Assembly: GCF_000383915.1 (NCBI RefSeq)
Contig: NZ_KB912942.1
Location: 5,482,367 to 5,546,366 of the forward strand
Source of the DNA: Amycolatopsis benzoatilytica AK 16/65
GTDB taxonomy: Bacteria; Actinomycetota; Actinomycetes; Mycobacteriales; Pseudonocardiaceae
Length of the DNA stretch: 64,000 bases
Direction of reading: 5' to 3'
A program made the position numbers and the translations under genes. The notes below the pieces were generated by a model, which made no database searches, had not been told where the DNA came from, and saw nothing but the letters and a program-made list of their open reading frames with translations. Below are positions 19,236 through 27,299 of the stretch, one piece after another; position 1 is the stretch's first letter, and every line of letters begins with the position of its first letter.

Positions 19236-19757
19236 ATGCTGATCCGACCTGCCGAAGACCGAGACGCCGAGGCGTGCGCGGCGATCTACGCGCCGTACGT
19301 CCGGGACACGGCGATCACCTTCGAGACCGAGCCGCCGACGCCCGCGGAGATGGCGGTGCGCATAGCGAACTCGGCCAAGACGCATGCCTGGCTGGTGCTG
19401 GAAATCGACGGCGAGGTCGTCGGCTACGCCTATGGCAGCCCGTACAAGGAGCGCGCGGCCTACCGGTGGTCCTGCGAGGTGAGCGTGTACCTGGCGGCCG
19501 GCCGACGCCGCGCGGGCGGCGGAAAAGCCTTGTACGAAGCCCTTTTCACCCGGCTCGCCGAACGCGGGTTCCGGATGGCGGTGGCCGGCATGACACAGCC
19601 GAACGAGCCGAGCGTCGGCCTGCACCGGGCGATGGGGTTCGAGCTGATCGGCACCTACCGCCAGATCGGCTGGAAGCACGGAGCATGGCGCGACGTCACC
19701 TGGATGCAGCGCGAACTCACGCCGGCGGGCAAGGAAGCTCCAGCGGAGCCCGCCTGA
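19236..19757 (+). CDS. GNAT N-acetyltransferase, phosphinothricin-acetyltransferase-like
   Basis: A 173-aa acetyltransferase. MLIRPAEDRDAEACAAIYAP, then TAITFETEPPT, then YAYGSPYKERAAYRWSCEVS and GLHRAMGFELIGTYRQIGWK match the Pat/Bar/MddA group, which acetylates phosphinothricin, methionine sulfone or related amino acids. The start is set at ATG 19236 because the GATAAT box at 19214-19219 would leave an upstream ATG at 19218 untranscribed; the transcript would have almost no leader. Control by the divergent XRE protein is likely. Confidence 0.9.
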   Translation: MLIRPAEDRDAEACAAIYAPYVRDTAITFETEPPTPAEMAVRIANSAKTHAWLVLEIDGEVVGYAYGSPYKERAAYRWSCEVSVYLAAGRRRAGGGKALYEALFTRLAERGFRMAVAGMTQPNEPSVGLHRAMGFELIGTYRQIGWKHGAWRDVTWMQRELTPAGKEAPAEPA

Positions 19758-19799
19758 AGTCTCGCTCGCGTCCTGGCCGAGAAGAACCGGCTCTGCCGC

Positions 19800-20798
19800 T
19801 CACGAGTCGCCGCCGAGGTCCAGTTGCTCGATGTCGTGCTCGAGCCGGGCGCGCCAGGCCCACTTCGGCTCCGTCCAGTCGGTGTCCGACGGCGGCGGTT
19901 CCCCCAGCGGCAACGCCTGATCGACCACCCCGTGCGTCACCCGGTAGGCCAGCGTCGACGTCGCCGCCCGGATCCACTTGTCGCCGGTCGCTCCGGACGG
20001 CGGAGCGACGCCGAACGCGTGCGTGAACCACACCGGCAGCAGCGCGCTCGACCCGATGGCGTCGGTGATCCGCTCGCGCAGCCGGGTGTGCAGCTCTTCC
20101 CAGTCCCGTTCGGATTTCTCGATCTGCGGCAGCACCCGGGTCCGCGTGACGTCGTCGGCGGCCAACGCCTGCCGCGCCGCTTCGGCGTCCTCGGCCGCGG
20201 CGGGCAACTGCCGGTCCAGCACGCCGCGTCGCCGAGCGACCACTTCGGACAGCCGGGACTCCGCGTCGTCGCGTTCCGGCGTGCCGCGCTCGGCCTTCGC
20301 CAGCATTTCCAGCACCGCGATCAACGCGTCTTCACTCTGCGCCAACGCTTCCCGCGCCTGCGGCAACCGGGCGACATCCTCTTCGTACGGCCGCCGCTGC
20401 GCCGACGTGAGCAGCTGCGCGGCGAGACTGTGCCTCCGTTCCGCCCCCGCGGCGAGCTGTCGCAGCTGCGGGCCGACGTTGTCCAGGTCCACCACCGGGA
20501 CCTTCTCCGACACCCGCACCGCGCGTTCGAGCACGAGCAACCGCTGCCGGAGCCGTTCGAGCTGCTTGGCCGTGCGGTCCAGCCGCGCCTCGTGCCGCGC
20601 GTGCGACTCGGTGAACGAATCGATCGTCTCGCGCAGGTCGGAAAGCTCGCGGCCGGTGCGGTTTTCCAGGTTGTCGACAGCCTCCCGCACGCCCCCGACG
20701 CTGTCGGTGAGCGCGGCGAATTCCGGGTCGTCCTCGGTGATTGGCTCGCCGTCGGCCGGGTAGTACTCGGTGCCGCGGTAGTACTCGGAATAGGTCAT
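19800..20798 (-). CDS. Coiled-coil protein of unknown function
   Basis: A 332-aa soluble protein, not recognised. Residues 1-30 are acidic and Tyr-rich, residues 30-230 are long heptad-like helices (ELSDLRETIDSFTESHARHE, AKQLERLRQRLLVLERAVRV), and the end is Trp-rich and compact (TDWTEPKWAWRARLEHDIEQ). Its ATG overlaps the stop of the preceding membrane protein as ATGA, so the two are coupled and likely work together at the membrane. Confidence 0.75.
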   Translation of the reverse strand: MTYSEYYRGTEYYPADGEPITEDDPEFAALTDSVGGVREAVDNLENRTGRELSDLRETIDSFTESHARHEARLDRTAKQLERLRQRLLVLERAVRVSEKVPVVDLDNVGPQLRQLAAGAERRHSLAAQLLTSAQRRPYEEDVARLPQAREALAQSEDALIAVLEMLAKAERGTPERDDAESRLSEVVARRRGVLDRQLPAAAEDAEAARQALAADDVTRTRVLPQIEKSERDWEELHTRLRERITDAIGSSALLPVWFTHAFGVAPPSGATGDKWIRAATSTLAYRVTHGVVDQALPLGEPPPSDTDWTEPKWAWRARLEHDIEQLDLGGDS

Positions 20799-21358
20799 CG
20801 GGTCTCCTGCACCAGGAGGGCCACCGTCGCCGCAGCGGCGAGCGCGGCCACGATCACCACCACTGTCTCGCCGGTCGGCCCGGCCCCGATCAGCGCGACC
20901 GCTGTCAGCACCGCGGCCAGCGCCCCGGCGTACGCGGCGCGCAATCGCCGGCTGACCATCAACGGCGTCGGCCCGAGCGGGCCGAACGCGATCCGCAGCC
21001 CGCCGCCCAGCAGCGGCAGCGCGAGCAGCAGCCACACCGCGCCGAGTGCGCCGAACAGCATCATCGCGCCGCTCACCATGCCGACCGCTACCGGCGCGAC
21101 CGCCAAGTACAGCGTCGTCCGCTGCACCTTCCCGCGCTTCGCTTCCAGCCGAGCGAGCCGAACCTGCTCGACCGCCACGTCGACTTCCTGCTCGGTGCGC
21201 AGCAGCGCTTCCGCACGCTCGACCAGCGCGTCGAGCGTCTCGGTGCGCTCGTCGTCCACCTGGCTCGGCAGCTGCGCCAGGCCCGCGCGCATTTCGCGGC
21301 GAAGCGTGGCCGCGCGCGCCATGGCGTGGTCCCGCTGGTCCTCTGCAGGGGTAGTCAC
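20795..21358 (-). CDS. Membrane protein with N-terminal helical domain
   Basis: A 187-aa protein with an amphipathic helical N-terminus (residues 1-85, VDVAVEQVRLARLEAKRGK) and four hydrophobic segments (TLYLAVAPVAVGMVSGAMML, AVWLLLALPLLGGGL, AAYAGALAAVLTAVALIGAG, TVVVIVAALAAAATVALLV). Family unknown. The GTG at 21358 is chosen; TACAGT about 10 bp upstream could be a -10 for a leaderless transcript. First gene of a two-gene operon with the coiled-coil protein. Confidence 0.7.
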   Translation of the reverse strand: MTTPAEDQRDHAMARAATLRREMRAGLAQLPSQVDDERTETLDALVERAEALLRTEQEVDVAVEQVRLARLEAKRGKVQRTTLYLAVAPVAVGMVSGAMMLFGALGAVWLLLALPLLGGGLRIAFGPLGPTPLMVSRRLRAAYAGALAAVLTAVALIGAGPTGETVVVIVAALAAAATVALLVQETR

Positions 21359-21484
21359 GTGGACACTGTAGGTACGAAGCGCGCCGAAGCCCGGCAACGA
21401 CGCGACTTCGACCCGGCGCTTCTTGCCGCGGACCTTGCTCGCGGGTCGGTGCCCGCGAAACTCAGAGCCGCGCGGTGCGGTCCG

Positions 21485-21545
21485 GAAGTCCGGGAAGGAC
21501 TCCTTGAGGGAATCTGATTCCCGCAAGGAGTCCTTCCCGGACTTC
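21485..21545. repeat. Long palindrome, AAGGACTCC variant
   Basis: Thirty-bp arms around a central T with a single A/C mismatch. It has the same design as the other copies but a different arm body (GGGAAGGACTCCTTGAGGG). It lies 11 bp after the stop of the hydroquinone reductase on the minus strand and probably acts as its terminator. Confidence 0.85.
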
Positions 21546-21556
21546 GGCGGCCGCGC

Positions 21557-22546
21557 TCAGGCAGCCAGCTCCGGCACTCGTTCCCCCGCCGGCGGCGGAC
21601 CCGGCGGTGTCCCGTCCCCGAACGGCCGCCCGCCCAGATCCGCTCGTCCGTGCGGGGTCAGCCAGCCGGTCTCCACCGGCCCGAGCGGCACGATCCCGGT
21701 CGGGTTCACGTTCCGGTGCACCACGTAGTAGTGCTCCTTGATCTGGCCGAAGTCGATGGTGTCCCCGAAACCGGGCGTCTGGAACAGGTCCCGCGCGTAG
21801 GCCCACAGCACCGGCATCTCGGCGAGCTTCTGCCGATTGCACTTGAAGTGCCCGTGATACACCGCGTCGAACCGGACCAGCGTGGTGAACAGCCGTACGT
21901 CCGCCTCGGTGATCGTGTCGCCGACCAGGTAGCGCTGTCCGGCCAGCCGGTCGGACAGCCAGTCCAACCGGGCGAACAGCGTGCGGTACGCCTCTTCGTA
22001 GGCTTCCTGCGACGTCGCGAAACCCGCTTTGTACACGCCGTTGTTGACGTCGCGGAACACCTTCTCCGCGACATCCTCGATCTCGTCGCGCAGCCGCTCC
22101 GGATACAGCTCGGGCGCCCCGTCGCGGTGGTAGGCACCCCATTCCAGCGACAGGTCGACGGTGATCTGCTTGAAGTCGTTCGTCACCAGCTGCCCGCTCG
22201 GGACGTCCACAATGGATGGGACGGTGATCCCGCGCGGGTAGTCCGGGTACCGCGCGAAGAACGCTTCCTGCAGCCGCTCGATGCCGAGCACCGGATCGCG
22301 GCCGCCCGGGTCGAGGTCGAAGGTCCAGCTGCGCTCGTCGTGCGTCGGCCCGCACAGGCCCATCGACAGCGCGTCCTCCAGGCCGAGCAGCCGGCGCACG
22401 ATGGACGCGCGGTTCGCCCACGGGCAGGCCCGCGCGATCACCAGCCGGTAGCGGCCCGGCTCGACCGGCCAGCCGTCCCGGCCGTCGGCGGTGATCCGGT
22501 CGGCGACGTAATTCGTGTCTCGCTTGAACTCACCCTGGTCGGGCAT
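21557..22546 (-). CDS. Glutathionyl/mycothiol-hydroquinone reductase (Xi-class GST)
   Basis: A 329-aa enzyme of the YqjG/PcpF type. Catalytic Cys lies in ARACPWANRASIVRRLLGLE, and the C-terminal GST domain contains KAGFATSQEAYEEAY and LVGDTITEADVRLF. The family reduces thiol-quinone conjugates back to hydroquinones; in actinobacteria the thiol is presumably mycothiol. ATG 22546 follows AAAGG. It lies 32 bp downstream of a MarR gene on the same strand, suggesting a quinone-stress operon. Confidence 0.92.
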   Translation of the reverse strand: MPDQGEFKRDTNYVADRITADGRDGWPVEPGRYRLVIARACPWANRASIVRRLLGLEDALSMGLCGPTHDERSWTFDLDPGGRDPVLGIERLQEAFFARYPDYPRGITVPSIVDVPSGQLVTNDFKQITVDLSLEWGAYHRDGAPELYPERLRDEIEDVAEKVFRDVNNGVYKAGFATSQEAYEEAYRTLFARLDWLSDRLAGQRYLVGDTITEADVRLFTTLVRFDAVYHGHFKCNRQKLAEMPVLWAYARDLFQTPGFGDTIDFGQIKEHYYVVHRNVNPTGIVPLGPVETGWLTPHGRADLGGRPFGDGTPPGPPPAGERVPELAA

Positions 22547-22578
22547 GCACAACCTTTCGTCGGCAGGACGGGGCGGGA

Positions 22579-23058
22579 CTAGGCCGGGCACTGCAGGTCG
22601 TCCGGCGGCTCCAGCGCGGCGGCCAGCCGGGCGAGGATCGGGCCCGCGGCGCGGACCTCGTCGGACGAGAGGTGGTCGAACAGGAACGTGCGCACCCGCT
22701 CCAGATGCCCCGGATACGCGGTGGCGAGCTTTTCCCGCCCCAGCCCGGTCAGCTCGGCGTGCGCGGCGCGCCGGTCGGTCGGGCACTTCACCTTCTTCAC
22801 CAGGCCGCGGCGCACCAGGCTCTCCACGACCCGGCTGATCCGGCTCAGCGAAAGCGCGGCGACGTTCGCCAGGTCGGTCAGCCGCAGCCGGCCGGACGGA
22901 GCTTCGGAGAGCGAGACGAGCACGGTGTAGTCGGTGAGCGAGATGCCGGTCTCGTTGACGAACTGGTCGTCGAGCGCCCTCGGCAGGACTGTGACAATCC
23001 TCGCCAACGGACGCCACACGGCCTCTTCTTCGCTGGTCAGCGGCATTCGATCCACCAT
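22579..23058 (-). CDS. MarR family regulator
   Basis: A 159-aa winged-helix regulator (LTDLANVAALSLSRISRVVE as recognition region, then RRGLVKKVKCPTDRRAAHAEL). It starts at ATG 23058. It leads the operon with the hydroquinone reductase and faces the YceI gene. The dyads at 23066-23080 and 23115-23132 are candidate binding sites for controlling both sides. Confidence 0.9.
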   Translation of the reverse strand: MVDRMPLTSEEEAVWRPLARIVTVLPRALDDQFVNETGISLTDYTVLVSLSEAPSGRLRLTDLANVAALSLSRISRVVESLVRRGLVKKVKCPTDRRAAHAELTGLGREKLATAYPGHLERVRTFLFDHLSSDEVRAAGPILARLAAALEPPDDLQCPA

Positions 23059-23065
23059 GTCGGGG

Positions 23066-23080
23066 AGTATATCGAATACT
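23066..23080. promoter_or_regulatory. Candidate MarR autoregulatory operator
   Basis: AGTAT-ATCGA-ATACT, a perfect 5-bp dyad 7 bp upstream of the MarR ATG. Its position suits autorepression. Confidence 0.5.
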
Positions 23081-23114
23081 TGCTCGCGCAATCAGCTATT
23101 GTGGGCTACAGTCG

Positions 23115-23132
23115 TGGTTGAACGCTCAACCA
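23115..23132. promoter_or_regulatory. Operator-like dyad before the YceI gene
   Basis: TGGTTGA-ACGC-TCAACCA is a perfect 7-bp dyad between the divergent MarR and YceI genes, 30 bp before the YceI start. Likely a repressor site for YceI, with the neighbouring MarR as first candidate. Confidence 0.6.
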
Positions 23133-23161
23133 AGGACGTCGAACCCGAAGGAACAGAACAC

Positions 23162-23719
23162 ATGACCAGCGCGACCACCTACGCCCACCTGACCGGCACC
23201 TACACGATCGACGCCAGCCACAGCCGCATCGGCTTCGTCGCTCGCCACGCCATGGTGACCAAGGTCCGCGGCTCGTTCAACGAGTTCGACGGCGCCTTCA
23301 CCGTCGATGGCGAGGACCCGGCCAAGTCCAGCGCGAACATCACCATCCAGACCAAGAGTGTCGACACCCGCAACGCTGACCGCGACGGTCACCTGCGCAC
23401 CAACGACTTCCTGGCCATCGACGATTTCCCGACCATCACGTTCGTCTCCACCGCCATCGCGCAGACCGGCGAAGACACCTTCGACGTGACCGGCGACCTG
23501 ACCATCAAGGACGTCACCAAGTCGGTCACCGTGCCGTTCGAGTTCGGCGGCGCCGCGAAGGACCCGTTCGGCAACGACCGCATCGGCTTCGAGGGTTCGA
23601 CCTCGATCAACCGCAGCGACTACAACGTGAAGTTCAACGCCGCGCTCGAGACCGGCGGCGTGCTGGTTTCGGACAAGATCACCCTGGAGTTCGAGATCTC
23701 GGCGGTCAAGAACTCCTGA
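23162..23719 (+). CDS. YceI family lipid-binding protein
   Basis: A 185-aa lipocalin-like beta-barrel of the YceI family (GTYTIDASHSRIGFVARHAM, then SVDTRNADRDGHLRTNDFL, then DLTIKDVTKSVTVPFEFGG, then RSDYNVKFNA). The family binds isoprenoid chains. There is no signal peptide, so this copy is cytoplasmic. GAAGGAA lies upstream of the ATG. Divergent from MarR, which probably regulates it. Confidence 0.92.
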   Translation: MTSATTYAHLTGTYTIDASHSRIGFVARHAMVTKVRGSFNEFDGAFTVDGEDPAKSSANITIQTKSVDTRNADRDGHLRTNDFLAIDDFPTITFVSTAIAQTGEDTFDVTGDLTIKDVTKSVTVPFEFGGAAKDPFGNDRIGFEGSTSINRSDYNVKFNAALETGGVLVSDKITLEFEISAVKNS

Positions 23720-23738
23720 CCCCGCCTCGCCTGAGGTT

Positions 23739-23787
23739 CGTGAAGGGAACTCTGAGGGATTCCAAGTCCCTCCGGGTTCCCTTCACG
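23739..23787. repeat. Imperfect palindrome of the GTGAAGGG family
   Basis: The outer ten bases of each arm pair exactly (CGTGAAGGGA with TCCCTTCACG); several mismatches lie nearer the centre. Located between the convergent YceI and TetR genes. Confidence 0.75.
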
Positions 23788-23795
23788 GCGTTCGG

Positions 23796-24383
23796 TCAGG
23801 CGGCGCGAATGCCCTCGATTCCGTACTCGAGCGCGGCTTCCAGATGTTCCGGTTCGCCCGTGGTCAGCAGCATCAGGACGCCGCCCTGCACTCCGGCAAG
23901 CAGCGCCGACGCGGCTCGTTTCGCGTCGACGCCTGGGCGAGTCTCGCCGGCCGCCTGCAACTGCTCGATCCCGGCGGTCAGCTCCGCCAGCCAGCGCCGC
24001 GTCATCTGCGACACCACGGCCTGCGCTCCCTCGGTGTTACGGCCGATCTGCGACATCACCACGTTCAGCGGGCAGTGCTTGCCCTGCTCGGTGTAGTGAC
24101 TCACGACGATCTCGCGCCAGGTGTCGAAGTCCTCCCACGTGCGCAGCGACCCCAGCACCGGCTGCTGCACCTGAAGAACCCGGTCCGCCTCCCACCGGGC
24201 GACTGCCAGCAGCAGCTCCTCCTTGCCGTCCGGAAAGTAGTGGAAAAGCTGGCTTTTGCTGGTCCCGGTGCGCGCCCGGACGTCGTCCAGCGTCGTCGCG
24301 AGCACCCCACGCTCCCGGATCTCGGCGGCCGCGCCTTCCACGATCCGCTGCCGAGTCGCTTCGCCCTTGCGCGTGAGCGCCAT
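23796..24383 (-). CDS. TetR family regulator
   Basis: A 195-aa repressor. The HTH is TTLDDVRARTGTSKSQLFHYF, typical of the AcrR/YcdC-like group with TetR_C_6-like C-terminus (EQGKHCPLNVVMSQIG). A candidate operator lies 16 bp upstream. Target unknown; no divergent gene is close, so it may act mainly on itself and remote genes. Confidence 0.9.
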   Translation of the reverse strand: MALTRKGEATRQRIVEGAAAEIRERGVLATTLDDVRARTGTSKSQLFHYFPDGKEELLLAVARWEADRVLQVQQPVLGSLRTWEDFDTWREIVVSHYTEQGKHCPLNVVMSQIGRNTEGAQAVVSQMTRRWLAELTAGIEQLQAAGETRPGVDAKRAASALLAGVQGGVLMLLTTGEPEHLEAALEYGIEGIRAA

Positions 24384-24398
24384 CGCCCGCCTCCCGAA

Positions 24399-24414
24399 TG
24401 GACCAGTCAGTCCA
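24399..24414. promoter_or_regulatory. Candidate TetR operator
   Basis: TGGAC-CAGTCA-GTCCA, a 5-bp dyad directly upstream of the TetR start, resembling the TGGACxxxxxxGTCCA sites of this TetR type. Confidence 0.5.
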
Positions 24415-24426
24415 CTCTACCCGGGT

Positions 24427-25053
24427 TCAGAACGCCGCGCCGCCGTCCGCCCACGAGGTCTGCCCGAAGTCCTCGTCGTCCACCGGCGCCCGGCGGGCCC
24501 GCGGTGGCACCGGCTCCTGCGGCACGGCCTCCGCGACCGCTTCCGGCTCCTCCGCCGCCGGCTCTTCCGCCGCCTCCGGAGTCCCGCCGGGCCAGACGCA
24601 CGGCGACGTCGCGCCCAGGTAGAGCTTGCCCAGCTCGTTGGCCTGCAATGACATGTCGAACCCGTCCCGCTCGTTGCGGGCGAAGACGTACTGGTCGGCC
24701 GGGCGCCGGTCGGTCAGCACGGTGAACCCGTGCCCCTGCCACCATTTCAGCACCGCGTCGAACTGCGCCGCGAAGGTGTCCGGCTTCAGCCCGGTCACCT
24801 CGTAGGTCGCCGAGATCTCGAACCGGCCGGCCGGGCCGTTGTCGGTCGGGTCGGTGCATTCGGAGCGGTTGCGGGAGAACAACTGCCGCGCCGCCGACGA
24901 GGGCAGCGCGGCGAACGCGTCGCGCACGTACGCCTCGACCTGGTCGCGGGCTTCGGTTTCGGTGATCGTCGGATTCATGGCTCCACCTCCGGGGGAGCAA
25001 GCGGCTAGGGGCAGCACGGCCAAGCAGGCGAGCGCCGCGCGACGCGGCGTCAC
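24427..25053 (-). CDS. Secreted lipoprotein, third gene of the WXG-type operon
   Basis: A 208-aa lipoprotein. The GTG start at 25053 gives a signal peptide with lipobox, LACLAVLPLAACS (Cys19). Starting at the internal ATG 24978 would discard it. A compact domain follows (about 25-150) and then an acidic Pro/Glu-rich tail (EEPAAEEPEAVAEAVPQEP). The start overlaps the DUF1023 hydrolase stop as GTGA, so translation is coupled. Function unknown; context suggests an envelope partner of the secreted proteins encoded upstream. Confidence 0.82.
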   Translation of the reverse strand: MTPRRAALACLAVLPLAACSPGGGAMNPTITETEARDQVEAYVRDAFAALPSSAARQLFSRNRSECTDPTDNGPAGRFEISATYEVTGLKPDTFAAQFDAVLKWWQGHGFTVLTDRRPADQYVFARNERDGFDMSLQANELGKLYLGATSPCVWPGGTPEAAEEPAAEEPEAVAEAVPQEPVPPRARRAPVDDEDFGQTSWADGGAAF

Positions 25054-26549
25054 GCCGGCAGCCCGGCGATGATTCTGCCGAAACTGCGCAGCGACGGATT
25101 GTTGTCTTCCCAGTATTGGCTGTGCGCGGCACCGGACAGCCCGCCCTCGTACCACGGACCCTTGTCGCCAGGCGCCGAGGCGAAGACGTCGCCGCCGAAG
25201 CCGTTGCCCGCCGGGTCCGGGCCCAGCGGGTCGAAGCCGGCGACGCCGATGTTGGTGATCTTGATCAGGTCGTGCTGCGCGACCGTCGAATGCACGTGCT
25301 GGCCGACTTGATCCTGCGGAACGCCGTTGAGGTGCAGCTGATTCGCGTGGTCGACGCCGACACCGGGGCTGCCGGCGAAGATCAGGTCGTCGGCGTTGAG
25401 CCCGCCGTCGCGGGCGGCGTGCCCGATCACCGTCGTGCCGTAGCTGTGGCCCAGCACCGTGTTGTGCGACGGCGCGCCCTCGTGGGAGGCGCGCAGGCCG
25501 TCCTCGAACTTCTGCAGCGGCACCTTGCCCCCGTCCGCGTACTTCTCGCTGGCGGCATCGGTGAGTTCGTTCGGCGCGTCGTAGCCGACCCAGGTGATCA
25601 CCGCCGTCGACGGCGAACCGGCCATCGTCGCCGACTGCCACATCTTGTCCGAGCGGCCCAGATCGCCGCCGATCTTGGCCAAGTCGCTGCCGGTGCCGGG
25701 GACATAGGTCGCGACGTTCGCCGCGGTGTCCGGGTTGCCCGCCGCGACCACCGCGGTGCCGTCGCCGCTGGTGTCGAGCGCGACGAGGAACGCGGGCGGT
25801 TTCCCGTCGCCGGTCGCGGCAAGCCGGTCGCGAATGGCGGCGAGACCGCGCTGTTTCGGGTCGTCGGCGGCCAGCTTGTCGATTTCCTGCTGCAGGACGA
25901 CCCGATTGGCCGAGTCGCGGTCGACCACCGGGATGCCGTCGAGGTTGCGGATCAAGTCCGGGTTGTCGCGCAGGATCGAGGACTGGGCCGAATCGGACAG
26001 GCTGTCCCACCACGCGCGATTCTCGGCCGCCGTGCCGTTGGGCTTCGGCCTGCTGGTCGTCGCCATCGCCAGCGCGACGGTGCCGCCGCTGCCGCTTTCG
26101 CCCCGCGTCGCGCGATCGAGCACCACGGTGAGGTCCGCGTCGATTTCGGCGGCCTCCCGAAGAACCTGCCCGACCCGGTCGGCGATCTCGCCCTGCCGCT
26201 CGGGCTCGCCGGATACCGTTCCGCTGTCGTCGATCCGCATTCCGTTGCGGACAGCGAAATCGTCCAGTTCGCGGGCGGCCGAGACGACCCGCTCGACGCC
26301 CGGCTGCGCATCGCTCACCCCGCGCCGCACCGCGGCAACGTCAACGGTCAACTGCCGCAATTCCGCGCTCAACGCGGTGCCCTTGGCCGTCGCCGCGTCC
26401 GCGGCCGCACCCTGCCAAGAGCCGAACTTCGTCATGGCGTCGGCATCGTCGTTCGCCTGCGTGAGCTTGGCGGCCCGGTCGCCGAGCGCGTCGACCGCCG
26501 CCGCGAGCTGAGCCGGGTTCCAGCGCCGGACGTCGCCCCAGGTGATCAC
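25050..26549 (-). CDS. WXG-domain alpha/beta hydrolase (DUF1023)
   Basis: A 499-aa protein. Residues about 1-120 form a helical WXG100-like segment containing SWQGAAADAATAKG, followed by the DUF1023 alpha/beta hydrolase with nucleophile elbow LGHSYGTTVIGHAARDGG and oxyanion/strand GTAVVAAGNPDTAANV. Such fusions are thought to be type VII secretion substrates acting outside the cell. GTG start overlaps the upstream stop (GTGA), and its own stop overlaps the lipoprotein start the same way. Confidence 0.88.
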   Translation of the reverse strand: MITWGDVRRWNPAQLAAAVDALGDRAAKLTQANDDADAMTKFGSWQGAAADAATAKGTALSAELRQLTVDVAAVRRGVSDAQPGVERVVSAARELDDFAVRNGMRIDDSGTVSGEPERQGEIADRVGQVLREAAEIDADLTVVLDRATRGESGSGGTVALAMATTSRPKPNGTAAENRAWWDSLSDSAQSSILRDNPDLIRNLDGIPVVDRDSANRVVLQQEIDKLAADDPKQRGLAAIRDRLAATGDGKPPAFLVALDTSGDGTAVVAAGNPDTAANVATYVPGTGSDLAKIGGDLGRSDKMWQSATMAGSPSTAVITWVGYDAPNELTDAASEKYADGGKVPLQKFEDGLRASHEGAPSHNTVLGHSYGTTVIGHAARDGGLNADDLIFAGSPGVGVDHANQLHLNGVPQDQVGQHVHSTVAQHDLIKITNIGVAGFDPLGPDPAGNGFGGDVFASAPGDKGPWYEGGLSGAAHSQYWEDNNPSLRSFGRIIAGLPA

Positions 26550-26839
26550 CGGCCGGCCGCCGCGATGTCGTGGGTCGCGGATTGGTCGGCGTCCCGGTAA
26601 CCGGAACGCGCCTGATCCAGACCGGTCGCGTACGCCTCGGTGCCGGCCGTCCACTTCGGAACGGTGCCGCCCCAAGCCGCGGCGAGCCGATCGGCGGCGG
26701 CTACGCTCGTTCCACCGGAGAGCCCGACGTCGGCGAGCGCACCCGCGAGGTCGGCCGCCCGCACTGTCGCCGCCGCTTGCCGCGCCCGACCGGCCGCGGT
26801 CGCGACCTCCGCCGGTACGACCTCGAAACCCGTTCCCAT
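26546..26839 (-). CDS. WXG100/EspC-like small type VII-type protein
   Basis: A 97-aa helical protein with no signal peptide: VVPAEVATAAGRARQAAATV, then a central AAWGGTVPKW holding the WxG-like turn, then a helical tail ending TGLDQARSGYRDADQS. Size and layout fit the ESX/WXG100 superfamily, though sequence identity is low. First gene of a three-gene operon with the DUF1023 hydrolase. No secretion-machine genes are in the window. Confidence 0.75.
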   Translation of the reverse strand: MGTGFEVVPAEVATAAGRARQAAATVRAADLAGALADVGLSGGTSVAAADRLAAAWGGTVPKWTAGTEAYATGLDQARSGYRDADQSATHDIAAAGR

Positions 26840-27299
26840 GCTTGTCTCTCCCCAGCGAGATGACCGGACGACCGGTACGACGGGCACGTCCGCTGACCGG
26901 TTCCCCGCGGGACGACCTTTGCGCAAACTCGGGCGGTGCCGACCACGACGCGCCCGGACCCCTGCTCTGACCTGCGAAAACGCCCACCTAGCGTGTCCAC
27001 ATATGTGAATGCTAGTCACGTGACTGAATAGTTATCAGCCCGCGTCTTGCTCGCTGGTGACCGGCGTGTGACTGTGTACGGCGAAGTTCGTACCGGATAC
27101 GGCCGGAACGCCCGCGACGAGGAAAGGCGTTGCGCGGCGGGGGAATCGGCCGTCCCCGCAGACCCGGGCCGGACCGGCCCGGCCGGCACTGTCCCACTAC
27201 CCCACGCTCCGACCCCCACTCGCCCGGCCCGGACGGCGCTGGCCTCTCGCGGCAGCAGACCAGGACCGGCCGGCCATCCCGGAAAGAGACGGCTCGGCA
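26840..27299. other. 460-bp divergent intergenic region
   Basis: Lies between the WXG operon (minus) and the sugar porter (plus). I see no gene. The only strong signals are two palindromes at 26998-27025; the sequence from 27026 to 27299 carries no clear hairpin or promoter. Confidence 0.6.
26998..27025. promoter_or_regulatory. Two palindromes upstream of the sugar porter
   Basis: CACATATGTG (26998-27007) and AGTCACGTGACT (27014-27025), both perfect, in an AT-rich island followed by TGAATAGTTATCAG. They probably bind a dimeric regulator of one of the two flanking operons; which one is unclear because both starts are over 150 bp away. Confidence 0.5.
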
